Origin: Nitrososphaerota archaeon
GTDB taxonomy: Archaea > Thermoproteota > Nitrososphaeria > Nitrososphaerales > UBA57
Reading direction: 5' to 3'
Length of the DNA stretch: 11,725 bases
Assembly (NCBI GenBank): GCA_022572285.1
Contig: JACZWF010000027.1
Span: 1-11,725 of the forward strand
Shown: positions 1 to 6,377 of the stretch, in pieces
Layout of the letters: every line of letters begins with the position of its first letter
Position numbering within the stretch: the stretch's first letter is position 1
Translations under genes and position numbers: made by a program
Notes under the pieces: model-generated
What the model saw: the letters and a program-made list of their open reading frames with translations, nothing else
Database searches by the model: none
What the model was told of the DNA's origin: nothing

Positions 1-1
1 C

Positions 2-301
2 GTCACGGGATTTACGTTTTCAGAGGTGTTCGTTCTGGACCTGTCTGGAGCTAGCAGCGTTGTAATCGATGGTACCGCCGACGATATGATTCTCAGAGGT
101 TCTGGTGCTAGTGATGCAAACCTGTCGAATTTCCGTGTTCACAACGCTGAGGTAGACCTTAGCGGGGCAAGCGAAGCAACCATAAATGTTGATGGCAGCT
201 TGGACGCTGACCTGAGCGGAGTCTCTACCCTTCTTTACATCGGAGAGCCAACTCTAGGAGACATTGACATCTCAAGTCTTGCCACAATGCGAAAAATATA
301 G
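2..301 (+). CDS. C-terminal part of a GIN-domain (DUF2807) putative adhesin, cut by the left edge
   Basis: The frame is open from the first bases and ends with TAG at 299-301, so only the last ~100 residues are visible. They show the repeating short-strand pattern of the DUF2807/GIN domain (putative auto-transporter adhesin head domain): several turns built around L-S-G-A-S or a close variant (VLDLSGASS, VDLSGASEA, ADLSGVSTL) with Gly/Asp/Ser turns and a strand every ~20 residues, as in a right-handed beta-helix. The family is usually exported and surface-exposed, but the signal peptide would lie outside the window. A GTG at 26 is in frame but sits inside the repeat pattern, so it is unlikely to be the true start. 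The function is unknown beyond a possible surface or adhesive role. Confidence 0.75.
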   Translation, partial: VTGFTFSEVFVLDLSGASSVVIDGTADDMILRGSGASDANLSNFRVHNAEVDLSGASEATINVDGSLDADLSGVSTLLYIGEPTLGDIDISSLATMRKI

Positions 302-310
302 TGTGGTAGA

Positions 311-336
311 GTCATGGGGCGCGCGCGCTGTCATGG
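311..336. repeat. Alternating CG tract flanked by GTCATGG direct repeats
   Basis: A pure (CG)n run at 320-328 is bracketed by GTCATGG at 311-317 and 330-336. The 15-nt core at 320-334 (CGCGCGCGCTGTCAT) recurs in the same orientation at 5469-5483. The tract lies between the GIN-domain gene and the promoter of the SHMT gene. A regulatory or structural role (Z-DNA-prone sequence) is only inference. Confidence 0.5.
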
Positions 337-369
337 AGAACAACCTACGAGGAGAAACCCCCAGAAAAA

Positions 370-377
370 CTCTTTAT
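370..377 (+). promoter_or_regulatory. TATA box of the SHMT gene (leaderless)
   Basis: CTCTTTAT is preceded by an A-rich, BRE-like stretch (AGAAAAA) and lies 23-30 nt upstream of the ATG at 400. That spacing puts the transcription start at the start codon. Confidence 0.55.
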
Positions 378-399
378 CCGGTCAAACCCACCCAAAGGC

Positions 400-1593
400 A
401 TGCCAGGCTTTGACGAGACCGAAGCTGCCGAGCTCTCAAGTCGTCTTGAAGCAATTTCCAACCACCATGAATTATGGAGAACTCAGCAATGCCTGAACCT
501 CATTGCTTCGGAGAACATTACAAGCAAACGAGTACGCCTCCTACTTTCCTCGGACCTAGGCCATAGGTATACTTCCAGGGATGGCTTCTACAGGGGGACT
601 AGATTCATCGATGAGATCGAGTCCCTTGGAGTGGACACTGCTTGCAAACTTTTCGGATCAAGATATGCCGATCTTAGGCCTACATCGGGACACCTCTGTA
701 ATCTGGCGATTATGTTGCTCTTTTTGAAAAATGGGGGCAAGATGTTATGCATAGATCCGGCAGATGGTGGGTATCCAGGAATCTCAAAAAATCGGTTATC
801 CAAACTTCTAGGAGTTACCACTCGTTATTTTCCTTTCGACCCCGGTAAAATGAATATCACTGCGGAGGAGGCCAATAAGGCAATCGCGGAGGACGATCCA
901 GATCTCATCCTGTTTGGATCAAGCTTCATCTTATTTCCGCAGCCGATAAAGGACCTCTCCTTCAAGAGCTCACATGCTGTCTACGACGCATCTCATGTCC
1001 TCGGCTTAATTGCGGGTAGAAAGTTTCAAGATCCTCTTAGAGAAGGGTGTAATACCATGATTGCCTCAACCCACAAGAGTTTCTTTGGGCCCCAGGGCGG
1101 CATAATCATCTCAAACGATGAATCTATCATGGAGCTTATACAAGATGAGCTCTCTCCATCAATAGTAGATAATGCTCATTGGAATCGGATATTGGCTATG
1201 ACATTGGCATTAATCGAGATGTCACGATTCGGAGAGGAATATTCTGATCAAGTCATCAAGAATTCAAAATCCCTCGCAAGAACACTCGATGAATTGGATA
1301 TTCCTGTAAAGTGTAGGGAGTATGGATATACAGATTCTCATCAGGTTATCCTCGATTTTGGACAGAAATCTGCTGAAATCTCTAAACGTCTTGAAGGCGC
1401 GAACATAATTGTTGATGCAGGGATACGATTAGGGACTAGCGAGGTAACTCGGATGGGCATGAAAGAAGAAGAGATGGAAGAGATTGCGCAGCATATTCAC
1501 GATGTGGTTACTGGTTCGTCCACCAAAGTCAAAGAGAGAGTTACAAAGTTCGTCAGCAAATTTCAAGACGAGAAATATGTCATCCATCCGTAA
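400..1593 (+). CDS. glyA: Serine hydroxymethyltransferase (divergent archaeal type)
   Basis: This is a PLP-dependent fold-type I enzyme that interconverts serine and glycine with transfer of a one-carbon unit to a folate or tetrahydromethanopterin-type carrier, in the cytoplasm. At 397 residues it is a little shorter than classical SHMTs (~415-440). Visible motifs are IASEN with catalytic Glu38; HRYT...RGTRFIDEIE (residues 55-74); RPTSGH with His98, which stacks on PLP; YDASH with Asp196 and His199; STHKSFFGPQGG with the Schiff-base Lys226; and GIRLGT with Arg343, the expected substrate-carboxylate ligand. The wording of these motifs (THKSFFGPQGG, SGH rather than SGAQAN) places it in a divergent archaeal/bacterial SHMT-like clade, so a related aldolase activity is possible. 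ATG 400 is chosen because a TATA box lies ~25 nt upstream. Its 3' end overlaps the next gene by 17 nt. Confidence 0.85.
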   Translation: MPGFDETEAAELSSRLEAISNHHELWRTQQCLNLIASENITSKRVRLLLSSDLGHRYTSRDGFYRGTRFIDEIESLGVDTACKLFGSRYADLRPTSGHLCNLAIMLLFLKNGGKMLCIDPADGGYPGISKNRLSKLLGVTTRYFPFDPGKMNITAEEANKAIAEDDPDLILFGSSFILFPQPIKDLSFKSSHAVYDASHVLGLIAGRKFQDPLREGCNTMIASTHKSFFGPQGGIIISNDESIMELIQDELSPSIVDNAHWNRILAMTLALIEMSRFGEEYSDQVIKNSKSLARTLDELDIPVKCREYGYTDSHQVILDFGQKSAEISKRLEGANIIVDAGIRLGTSEVTRMGMKEEEMEEIAQHIHDVVTGSSTKVKERVTKFVSKFQDEKYVIHP

Positions 1594-2185
1594 GATTCTA
1601 CTCGGTCTGACCGTGATCCTCACGTTGATTGCTTTGCCACTGTTAGCTCCCTACTTCTTAATTGATACTTTTTCAGATGTAAACCCAATATCTAACACCC
1701 CTCCACGTTCCTCATTCGAATCTTGGGAATTAGAGAGTTGGTGGGGCATGCAGATAGAGGCTCCCCCAGAACTCGAACCCACGTATAGAGGTCTATTCGA
1801 AACAGAAGCTTCCGAGAGGAGTGGTATAGCTGAATGGAGATGGAATAATGGATATAATAAACTAACAATCTCCTGGGCGGGAACTTCTCTCCTTATCATT
1901 GACCCACAAGAACAGTTTAGAGATGGTTGGGAACGTATTTCGCGTCGTCCAAACTTAACTGACCTTGTCGTTACCGAAAGTGGAAAGTTGAACATAGATG
2001 AACGGTCATGGGACTTCCAAGCAGCCACGATGAGAATTAATGGAGTCACGGTGCATGGAATTATTGCTTTAGCCTTCTATCAAGACAAGGGGATGGCGTA
2101 TTCCCTAACATATTTTGATACCGCTCAAAAAATTCTTGAAAGAATGGTAGAGTGGTCATCAACCTTTAGAATCGAAAAGGCATAG
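1577..2185 (+). CDS. Unrecognised secreted or membrane-anchored protein
   Basis: I do not recognise the family. The 202-residue product begins with a basic N-terminus (SSIRK) followed by a ~20-residue hydrophobic segment (residues 7-28, LLGLTVILTLIALPLLAPYF). This looks like an uncleaved signal anchor or signal peptide, so the rest would be outside the membrane. The mature part is Trp-rich (ESWELESWWG, EWRWNNGY) and ends in a strand-rich region (MAYSLTYF... then WSSTFRIEK). That layout recalls small PsbP-like extracytoplasmic domains, but the resemblance is weak. The frame stays open upstream to 1484, but ATG 1577 is preferred because the hydrophobic segment then sits at the N-terminus. The start lies inside the SHMT gene with no obvious promoter, so the two are probably co-transcribed. 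Confidence 0.7.
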   Translation: MSSIRKILLGLTVILTLIALPLLAPYFLIDTFSDVNPISNTPPRSSFESWELESWWGMQIEAPPELEPTYRGLFETEASERSGIAEWRWNNGYNKLTISWAGTSLLIIDPQEQFRDGWERISRRPNLTDLVVTESGKLNIDERSWDFQAATMRINGVTVHGIIALAFYQDKGMAYSLTYFDTAQKILERMVEWSSTFRIEKA

Positions 2186-2385
2186 TCACTTCGGACCGGA
2201 CCCTCGAGGTCACGAGGAGATCAGGACAAGGTTCCAGACTTTGGCCTGGTTATCGAATTGGTATCGTCATTGGTTCGAGATCGATGAAACTAGAGTTCCT
2301 ATTCTTTGGGGAGTCAGGACATGAACAATTAATGATGATTCAGGAGTTGGGCCTGAGTCTGTTGAGGCGACAGGCCGTAGATCCA

Positions 2386-2655
2386 CTAGGCTTCATTCAG
2401 CCATGTAATCGTTGGGGGAGGAATCACTCCACCTTTCATTTGCGCCTGCTTAAGCTCATCCGAGTCCGCATACGCACGCGCCTTCTCCAGGTCGGTAACC
2501 TCGATGAATACCGCTACGCTGTTCATGTCATCCGAGTTACGGTACACTTTGCCCACTCCCATCCCGTTCGACGCTCGGTTTGATACATTCTCGTCGTACA
2601 CGGCTCTCCACTTTGAATAGTCTTGGACTTTCATTTGCACTAAAATAGATGTCAT
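2386..2655 (-). CDS. Small dimeric alpha/beta-barrel (ABM/cyclase-like) protein
   Basis: The 89-residue product has the ferredoxin-like pattern of the dimeric alpha/beta-barrel superfamily. It runs from strand MTSILVQMKV, through DYSKWRAVYDE (the usual D-Y-x-x-W-K/R motif), VGKVYRNSDD and SVAVFIEVTDLEKARAYADSD, to a C-terminal PPPTITWLNEA strand. This matches stand-alone proteins near the antibiotic-biosynthesis monooxygenase/cyclase group, for which there is no general substrate; some bind heme or small aromatics, others have no known activity. No catalytic residue can be named. It is transcribed divergently from the zinc-finger gene at 2754 and has its own TATA box, with the ATG at the expected leaderless position. 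Confidence 0.8.
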   Translation of the reverse strand: MTSILVQMKVQDYSKWRAVYDENVSNRASNGMGVGKVYRNSDDMNSVAVFIEVTDLEKARAYADSDELKQAQMKGGVIPPPTITWLNEA

Positions 2656-2677
2656 AGTGATCCATGCAGGTATTCCT

Positions 2678-2685
2678 GATATATG
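2678..2685 (-). promoter_or_regulatory. TATA box of the alpha/beta-barrel gene (leaderless)
   Basis: Read on the minus strand the box is CATATATC, 23-30 nt upstream of the ATG at 2655. It is almost identical to the box of the divergent gene at 2724. Confidence 0.6.
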
Positions 2686-2723
2686 TCTTCCGCAGCCAGG
2701 CGCGCACTCATTGAAGGGAAATG

Positions 2724-2731
2724 CCTATATC
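2724..2731 (+). promoter_or_regulatory. TATA box of the C2H2 microprotein gene (leaderless)
   Basis: CCTATATC lies 23-30 nt upstream of the ATG at 2754. It overlaps an in-frame upstream ATG at 2721, which argues for the downstream start. Confidence 0.55.
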
Positions 2732-2753
2732 CGATCTCGATTTAAGATCCCGC

Positions 2754-2852
2754 ATGAGCTCCTACAGCGTCAAATGCATATCGTGTGGAATAACCTTCGC
2801 TACTAGAGATGAGTTCAAGCAGCATAAAAAAAAGGTCCATGGGTATGCATAA
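2754..2852 (+). CDS. Single C2H2 zinc-finger microprotein
   Basis: This 32-residue protein is essentially one classical zinc finger: C8-x2-C11-x12-H24-x4-H29. It has a hydrophobic residue after the second Cys (F15), a second one at F21 in the helix, and a KKKVHG end. Single-finger C2H2 proteins are widespread in archaea and are thought to bind nucleic acid or protein partners; no target can be read from the sequence. ATG 2754 is chosen over in-frame ATG 2721 (which would give 43 residues) because the TATA box at 2724-2731 would then be transcribed within the longer gene. It is transcribed away from the alpha/beta-barrel gene and converges on the Spondin_N gene. Its small size makes it easy to miss in automated annotation. 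Confidence 0.8.
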   Translation: MSSYSVKCISCGITFATRDEFKQHKKKVHGYA

Positions 2853-2942
2853 GCAGTTCCTTTGAGTACCCTTTGGCTGGTATTAGCTATCCGAAGAAAC
2901 GATCGGGCAGATCACTGTCGCCCAAAATTATGCAAGAATGAT

Positions 2943-2966
2943 AAAAAAAGGATGGGGACTAACCCC
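2943..2966 (-). terminator. Hairpin plus T-tract terminator after the Spondin_N gene
   Basis: Read on the minus strand, a short GGGG-TTAGT-CCCC stem-loop (2954-2966) is followed after 4 nt by seven T residues (2943-2949). It lies ~33-56 nt past the stop codon at 2999. Archaeal termination needs mainly the T-tract; the stem is short, so its part is uncertain. Confidence 0.5.
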
Positions 2967-2998
2967 TGGCTAGGCCATTCTGAGCTAACTAGTCGCAG

Positions 2999-3814
2999 TC
3001 AATCGATTCGTTCGATGATGATTTTGGCTACTGGATCATTCCAACCGTGAACTCCCGGGAGAAGATCCGCTCCGCCAATTATTCCTGGGTGTGGTATAAT
3101 GATTCCATCCTCTGCGAGTGCGGGGTCGGTCATTCCAGTTCCACCGTCAGCGGACGACACACCAATCAGCCCTTGACATGGAGGTACCATATCGGCGAAG
3201 TCCTCTGTATTCATCTCAGTTCTGGCATCATAAGCTCGCGCGAGAAGGGTTACACTATTCTTGGGTAGGCGAACACTATCAAGCCCTGTAAAGCCATCGT
3301 TGGTGCAGATCAACATGCTGATGAAAGAGATGAACTTGGCATCTTCTGCAGATATGGTGAACACGGCAATATGGCTGAATGCTGTACTTCCTGGGTTATT
3401 GGCCGGGACCAGTGGAGCCATACCCACCACGACGTCTTCTACTCGACCGTTTGCCTCTAGAGCCATTACCAACGGGTCATTGTTACCATTCTCAGCAACC
3501 TCTTGAACTAGCATGCTAGCTTCCTCACCTAACGTGAAGATGTTGATACTTCTGGAATGAGTCGCTATTACTGGAGGAGTAAAGGCTTGGCCCGGCGTGA
3601 GGTTGATGATGGTAATTCTGTAAGTTGCATCATCACCATCGTCATCATCATCATCATCGCCTGAGGCACCTGCGAGACCGACTACTGCAAGACTTGTCAG
3701 TAGTAGTGTTGCAATAGTTAGAGACGCTATTTGTAGATTTCTTCCGAATGATATCGGAGATATTAGTGACTTTGGAGTCATGCTCTGAACAGGATGTAAT
3801 ATGGAATAAGCCAT
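2999..3814 (-). CDS. Secreted Spondin_N-domain protein with aspartate tract
   Basis: The 271-residue protein starts with a signal peptide (hydrophobic residues ~28-48, ending in a GLAGASG region) followed by a highly acidic linker: Asp53-59, Gly60, Asp61-62. The rest is a Spondin_N domain: YRITIINLTPGQAFTPP, ATHSRS, GEEAS, VAENGNNDPL, CTNDGFTGLDSVRLP, AYDARTEMNTED and VPPCQG are all characteristic. Two cysteines (Cys170, Cys213) could form the domain's disulfide. Prokaryotic Spondin_N proteins are extracellular and of unknown role; metal binding and adhesion are suggested for the fold. The start is ambiguous: ATG 3814 gives a long N-terminal region, while ATG 3781 (residue 12) gives a more typical signal peptide and has a TATA-like CTTATTCC ~26 nt upstream. 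The gene ends in a plausible terminator. Confidence 0.85.
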   Translation of the reverse strand: MAYSILHPVQSMTPKSLISPISFGRNLQIASLTIATLLLTSLAVVGLAGASGDDDDDDDGDDATYRITIINLTPGQAFTPPVIATHSRSINIFTLGEEASMLVQEVAENGNNDPLVMALEANGRVEDVVVGMAPLVPANNPGSTAFSHIAVFTISAEDAKFISFISMLICTNDGFTGLDSVRLPKNSVTLLARAYDARTEMNTEDFADMVPPCQGLIGVSSADGGTGMTDPALAEDGIIIPHPGIIGGADLLPGVHGWNDPVAKIIIERID

Positions 3815-3830
3815 TTTGCCTAATTGTTTT

Positions 3831-3860
3831 CCAAATGATTACCAAATGATTACCAAATTC
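3831..3860. repeat. 11-bp tandem repeat upstream of the Spondin_N gene
   Basis: The unit CCAAATGATTA occurs twice without a gap (3831-3841, 3842-3852) and then partially (CCAAATT, 3853-3859). The period of about one helical turn, directly upstream of the Spondin_N gene, would suit an operator or activator site. That role is inference. Confidence 0.55.
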
Positions 3861-4021
3861 ATGAAGCTAAACTCGACGAAGAATGAAAGATTAAGTCAGC
3901 ATATCAGCAAAGAAGAAGAATGACTCCATCGAGGAATAGCAGGCTACTGATCTAATCTATGAGAGGATCAGGACTCGTGGTCTAGCACTTTGATAACTTT
4001 CTTGGCGAGGTCCTACCTTCA

Positions 4022-5047
4022 CTAGCTATACCTCAACAGCGCCACGAGGTTCCCAAACTTGTGCAGCCTCTTTCTTGCAGTGATATCGGTTATGAACTCG
4101 ATCGTTGTCCCTCTTTTCTTAGCCATTCCAATTATTCTTCTGATTAGTGAGTTCTCATCGGGAGAGGTAGCGTGATAGTCAGCTGCAAGGAACAATATTC
4201 TGACAGCTCCAGCCCGAATCTTCTTCTCTATCTCCTTGTTGCGAGAAATGACCAGACCTTGTTTTACGGGAGTAGCTAAACCCTCCAGAGCTTTCAACTC
4301 CCCTACCTTCCTCGTCTTGTCAAGGATTGAGATTACTCGTGTTGTGATCTCTCTTTTGGGTGTGTCGAAAGAAATTCCTTGGAGGATGTGCGTCTTCCTT
4401 GCAAGCTCATCCCCCATGATAGAGAAGAACTCTTTCTTTGCTAGTCCCCTCCCTCCCAGGAGAATCAGTTCTATACTTTCTAATTCAAGGCTTGAAAGTT
4501 GCTGGCTTACTTTGTTGAAGAAGTACCTGATTTGGAGCTTTCTATTTTGGTTGAACCTTTTCGCGCTCTGACCCCCCTTCTTGTGCCTCCCCTTTAGATA
4601 TGATCTTACCCCTATCTCCTCAACGAGTTCGCTCCCATTATAGACCTCTATCCTTGCCTTCTTATGATCCATGATGAGTACCAGAACTTGATGGCCGATC
4701 TCTAAGATATCCTTCAGCGGCTTCAGGTATGGTTTTCGCTGAACTACGTAGAGAGGCGGCACCTCCTTAGATATCCTAACGTGTTTAACTATACCACGCC
4801 CTTTCTTAGACCAGCCGAAGAGGCATATGCTACCCGAATGGTACTTTGCTCTATCAAGTCTATGTGCAATCGCCTCTCTGACTCCTTCAAGGTCCGTCTG
4901 CTTTTCTTTTTCCGCTAGAATGCGTGCTCCCTGGCCTACCTCATAGGATGGAAGGTATAGCGAGAGGACTGGACTTTGATACCCGGTCAGTTCTTGAGCG
5001 AATCTGTTGAGTCCGTACCATTCTTGAGGACTTAATGTGCCATGCAA
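4022..5047 (-). CDS. aRF1/eRF1-family paralogue with GGQ but no NIKS motif
   Basis: The 341-residue protein follows the three-domain plan of archaeal release factor 1. The N-domain (residues ~10-115) contains SPVLSLYLPSYEVGQ, equivalent to the aRF1 LISLYIPPG strand. The middle domain (~120-245) has VLVLIMDHKKARIEVYNG and GRHKKGGQSAKRF, with GGQ at 158-160 (4568-4576), and ILLGGRGLAKKEFF. The C-domain (~255-341) ends in the family's FGNLVALLRY. GGQ is the loop that triggers peptidyl-tRNA hydrolysis. The stop-codon-reading NIKS region is not recognisable; the stretch around residues 47-60 reads EKQTDLEGVREAI instead. It is also shorter than genuine aRF1 (~370-415). I infer a ribosome-rescue or peptidyl-tRNA-hydrolase role like the Vms1/baeRF relatives rather than stop decoding. 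The translation start is the only ATG in the region; no clear TATA box lies at leaderless spacing. Confidence 0.8.
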   Translation of the reverse strand: MHGTLSPQEWYGLNRFAQELTGYQSPVLSLYLPSYEVGQGARILAEKEKQTDLEGVREAIAHRLDRAKYHSGSICLFGWSKKGRGIVKHVRISKEVPPLYVVQRKPYLKPLKDILEIGHQVLVLIMDHKKARIEVYNGSELVEEIGVRSYLKGRHKKGGQSAKRFNQNRKLQIRYFFNKVSQQLSSLELESIELILLGGRGLAKKEFFSIMGDELARKTHILQGISFDTPKREITTRVISILDKTRKVGELKALEGLATPVKQGLVISRNKEIEKKIRAGAVRILFLAADYHATSPDENSLIRRIIGMAKKRGTTIEFITDITARKRLHKFGNLVALLRYS

Positions 5048-5054
5048 AATGAAA

Positions 5055-5063
5055 GCGCGCGCG
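5055..5063. repeat. Alternating CG tract
   Basis: GCGCGCGCG lies in the intergenic space 8 nt upstream of the aRF1-paralogue start codon. It resembles the tracts at 320 and 5467 but lacks the following CTGTCAT. Confidence 0.4.
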
Positions 5064-5119
5064 GCCGTTTCCGGCTCGTTTGATTATCTGCAGACAGAGA
5101 AATAGAGATACAACTAGCA

Positions 5120-5422
5120 CTAGTAGCCATACTTTTTGGCCTCTTCCCCTAGGGTAGCCACAAGCTTAGGGAATTCCTCGAGAGAGAACGCCGGAGAGAT
5201 CTTCGGATCAACCTTGAATATTTGCTGGAATGGGGCAACCATTTTGGCTAGTTCTTCAGTAGAATCGGTCTCTACTACAATGAATCCACGTCTCAAAGTG
5301 AACCAAGCTGATAGAGGTTTCATGCGTTCCATCGCTTCTCCGAGCTTCTTTTGAAGATCTGGATCCTTCTCGAAGGCATTCTTCACTTCTGCCGGAGGAT
5401 TGAATTCGATTAGAAACTTCAT
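5120..5422 (-). CDS. Small muconolactone-isomerase-like / DUF3303-like protein
   Basis: The 100-residue product has a ferredoxin-like beta-alpha-beta layout: MKFLIEFNPPAEVKNAFEKD, a helix (LQKKLGEAMERMK), then the paired strand AWFTLRRGFIVVETDSTEELAKMVAPF and a C-terminal strand/helix (KISPAFSLEEFPKLVATL). The R-G-F-I-V-V-E-T-D-S-x-E-E-L pattern is typical of the muconolactone isomerase/DUF3303 branch of dimeric alpha/beta barrels. There is no evidence here for an aromatic-degradation pathway, so the enzymatic name should not be transferred. It is divergent from the heme operon; its TATA box at 5447 sits next to the CG tract at 5467. The ATG at 5422 fits leaderless transcription. Confidence 0.75.
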   Translation of the reverse strand: MKFLIEFNPPAEVKNAFEKDPDLQKKLGEAMERMKPLSAWFTLRRGFIVVETDSTEELAKMVAPFQQIFKVDPKISPAFSLEEFPKLVATLGEEAKKYGY

Positions 5423-5446
5423 TCGTGTGATTGGAAACGCTAGCAG

Positions 5447-5454
5447 ATATATAC
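5447..5454 (-). promoter_or_regulatory. TATA box of the 100-residue ferredoxin-fold gene
   Basis: On the minus strand the box reads GTATATAT, ~25-32 nt upstream of ATG 5422, which suits leaderless transcription. Confidence 0.55.
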
Positions 5455-5466
5455 ATTTTCTCGAGT

Positions 5467-5483
5467 CGCGCGCGCGCTGTCAT
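5467..5483. repeat. Alternating CG tract followed by CTGTCAT
   Basis: CGCGCGCGCGCTGTCAT shares its last 15 nt with 320-334 in the same orientation. It lies between the divergent promoters of the ferredoxin-fold gene and the heme operon, 85 nt before the first heme gene. Confidence 0.5.
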
Positions 5484-5537
5484 CCTTCATGAACCTCCTC
5501 ATAGCGGGGCAGCAGGCATCTTGAGCCTGTTCTCTTA

Positions 5538-5545
5538 TTTGCTTT
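5538..5545 (+). promoter_or_regulatory. Possible promoter of the heme operon
   Basis: The AT-rich TTTGCTTT (within TTATTTGCTTTTAG) is 23-30 nt upstream of ATG 5568. A second candidate, TATAATC at 5561-5567, would serve an internal ATG at 5586. A small CAGGC/GCCTG inverted repeat (5513-5517, 5525-5529) precedes it. Confidence 0.35.
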
Positions 5546-5567
5546 TAGCCAAAAACGACGTATAATC

Positions 5568-6377
5568 ATGCTAGAACATACCGGGATGGAGAAGAGTCCA
5601 GCCAGGCGTGGAGAAATGGGCGAAATGTATATCTTTCGGATTCGAAGAGGTCGCCTAGGACTTGTAATGATGACAAATGAATCACTTTCTATTGTGAACC
5701 AATCTGAGCAAAAGGCCCTTTTTCTCGATTTTGCCTTCTACAAGATCGACAGAACATGGGGAATGCTCCAGAAAAAGGACAAACAACTTCAAATTAGTGA
5801 GTTCCTTTCAGTATTTCACTCTTACAAGGAAAAGCTGACGATAAGAAGTTATTCCACCGTAGGCTTTCGACATGAGGTCGATTTCTTACTTTGGCTAACC
5901 GACAAGAATGTCGACGTTTTTCAAGAGGTCATCAACGGTCTAAATAGAACTCAGCTAGGAAAGTTTCTTGAAATAAAATATCTATGGCTGTCTATGACCC
6001 GTCCTTCGACGTACACGAAAAGGCACTTGACCGCCTTTGAGCTAGGGGAAAAGCCACTCAGATATGCGATAGTTTATCCATTTGTGAAAAGCAGAGAGTG
6101 GTACCTGTTACCTTTTGAAGAACGGAAGAGGATCATGGAAGAACACGGAAGAGTCGGCAAAGAATTTCCAAAGGTCAAACTAAACACAACATATTCATTT
6201 GGAATAGATGATCATGATTTCGTGCTCGCGTTCGAGACAGATGATCTGTCAGACTTTCAGGAGCTAATGATTAAATTGAGGAGTACCGAAGCAAGCAAAT
6301 ATATTGTCAAGGATACGCCAATGATTGTCTCGAAATTTGAAAATATGGAAACAATTTTCGATGGTCTCGTGGGATGA
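5568..6377 (+). CDS. chdC: Coproheme decarboxylase-type protein (chlorite dismutase superfamily, HemQ/ChdC-like)
   Basis: The C-terminal half is a textbook HemQ/ChdC domain: YPFVKSREWYLLPFEERKRI followed by MEEHGRVGKEFP, then NTTYSFGIDDHDFVLAFETD and LRSTEASKYIVKDTPM. By alignment from memory with Firmicutes ChdC (Tyr145, Lys149, His172), Tyr170 would be the catalytic radical tyrosine, Lys174 the propionate-contacting lysine and His193 the proximal heme ligand; all three are kept with identical spacing. ChdC converts Fe-coproporphyrin III to heme b by two oxidative decarboxylations. The distal arginine of true chlorite dismutases is not evident, so chlorite detoxification is unlikely. At 269 residues it carries ~20-30 extra N-terminal residues; starts at 5586 or 5667/5670 are possible. 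It opens the operon and overlaps the next gene by 4 nt (ATGA). Confidence 0.88.
   Translation: MLEHTGMEKSPARRGEMGEMYIFRIRRGRLGLVMMTNESLSIVNQSEQKALFLDFAFYKIDRTWGMLQKKDKQLQISEFLSVFHSYKEKLTIRSYSTVGFRHEVDFLLWLTDKNVDVFQEVINGLNRTQLGKFLEIKYLWLSMTRPSTYTKRHLTAFELGEKPLRYAIVYPFVKSREWYLLPFEERKRIMEEHGRVGKEFPKVKLNTTYSFGIDDHDFVLAFETDDLSDFQELMIKLRSTEASKYIVKDTPMIVSKFENMETIFDGLVG

Noticed and set aside
2262..2290. T-loop-like GGTTCGAGATC suggesting a tRNA
   Set aside because: The flanking bases do not form the 5-bp T-stem and no acceptor, D or anticodon arm could be found.
2284..2583. Plus-strand frame of 99 codons
   Set aside because: Most of it is antisense to the well-supported alpha/beta-barrel gene at 2386-2655; its translation is unlike any domain and there is no TATA box at the right distance.
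2862..3050. Plus-strand TTG-initiated frame between the zinc-finger and Spondin_N genes
   Set aside because: No domain, no promoter at leaderless spacing, covers the terminator of the opposite gene and runs into its coding end.
5513..5529. CAGGC/GCCTG hairpin as an intrinsic terminator
   Set aside because: Only 5 bp, no gene on that strand ends just upstream, and it sits immediately before the heme-operon promoter.
5568..6377. Reading this gene as a true chlorite dismutase
   Set aside because: The ChdC Tyr/Lys/His set and the heme-operon setting fit coproheme decarboxylation better, and the distal Arg of chlorite dismutases is not evident.
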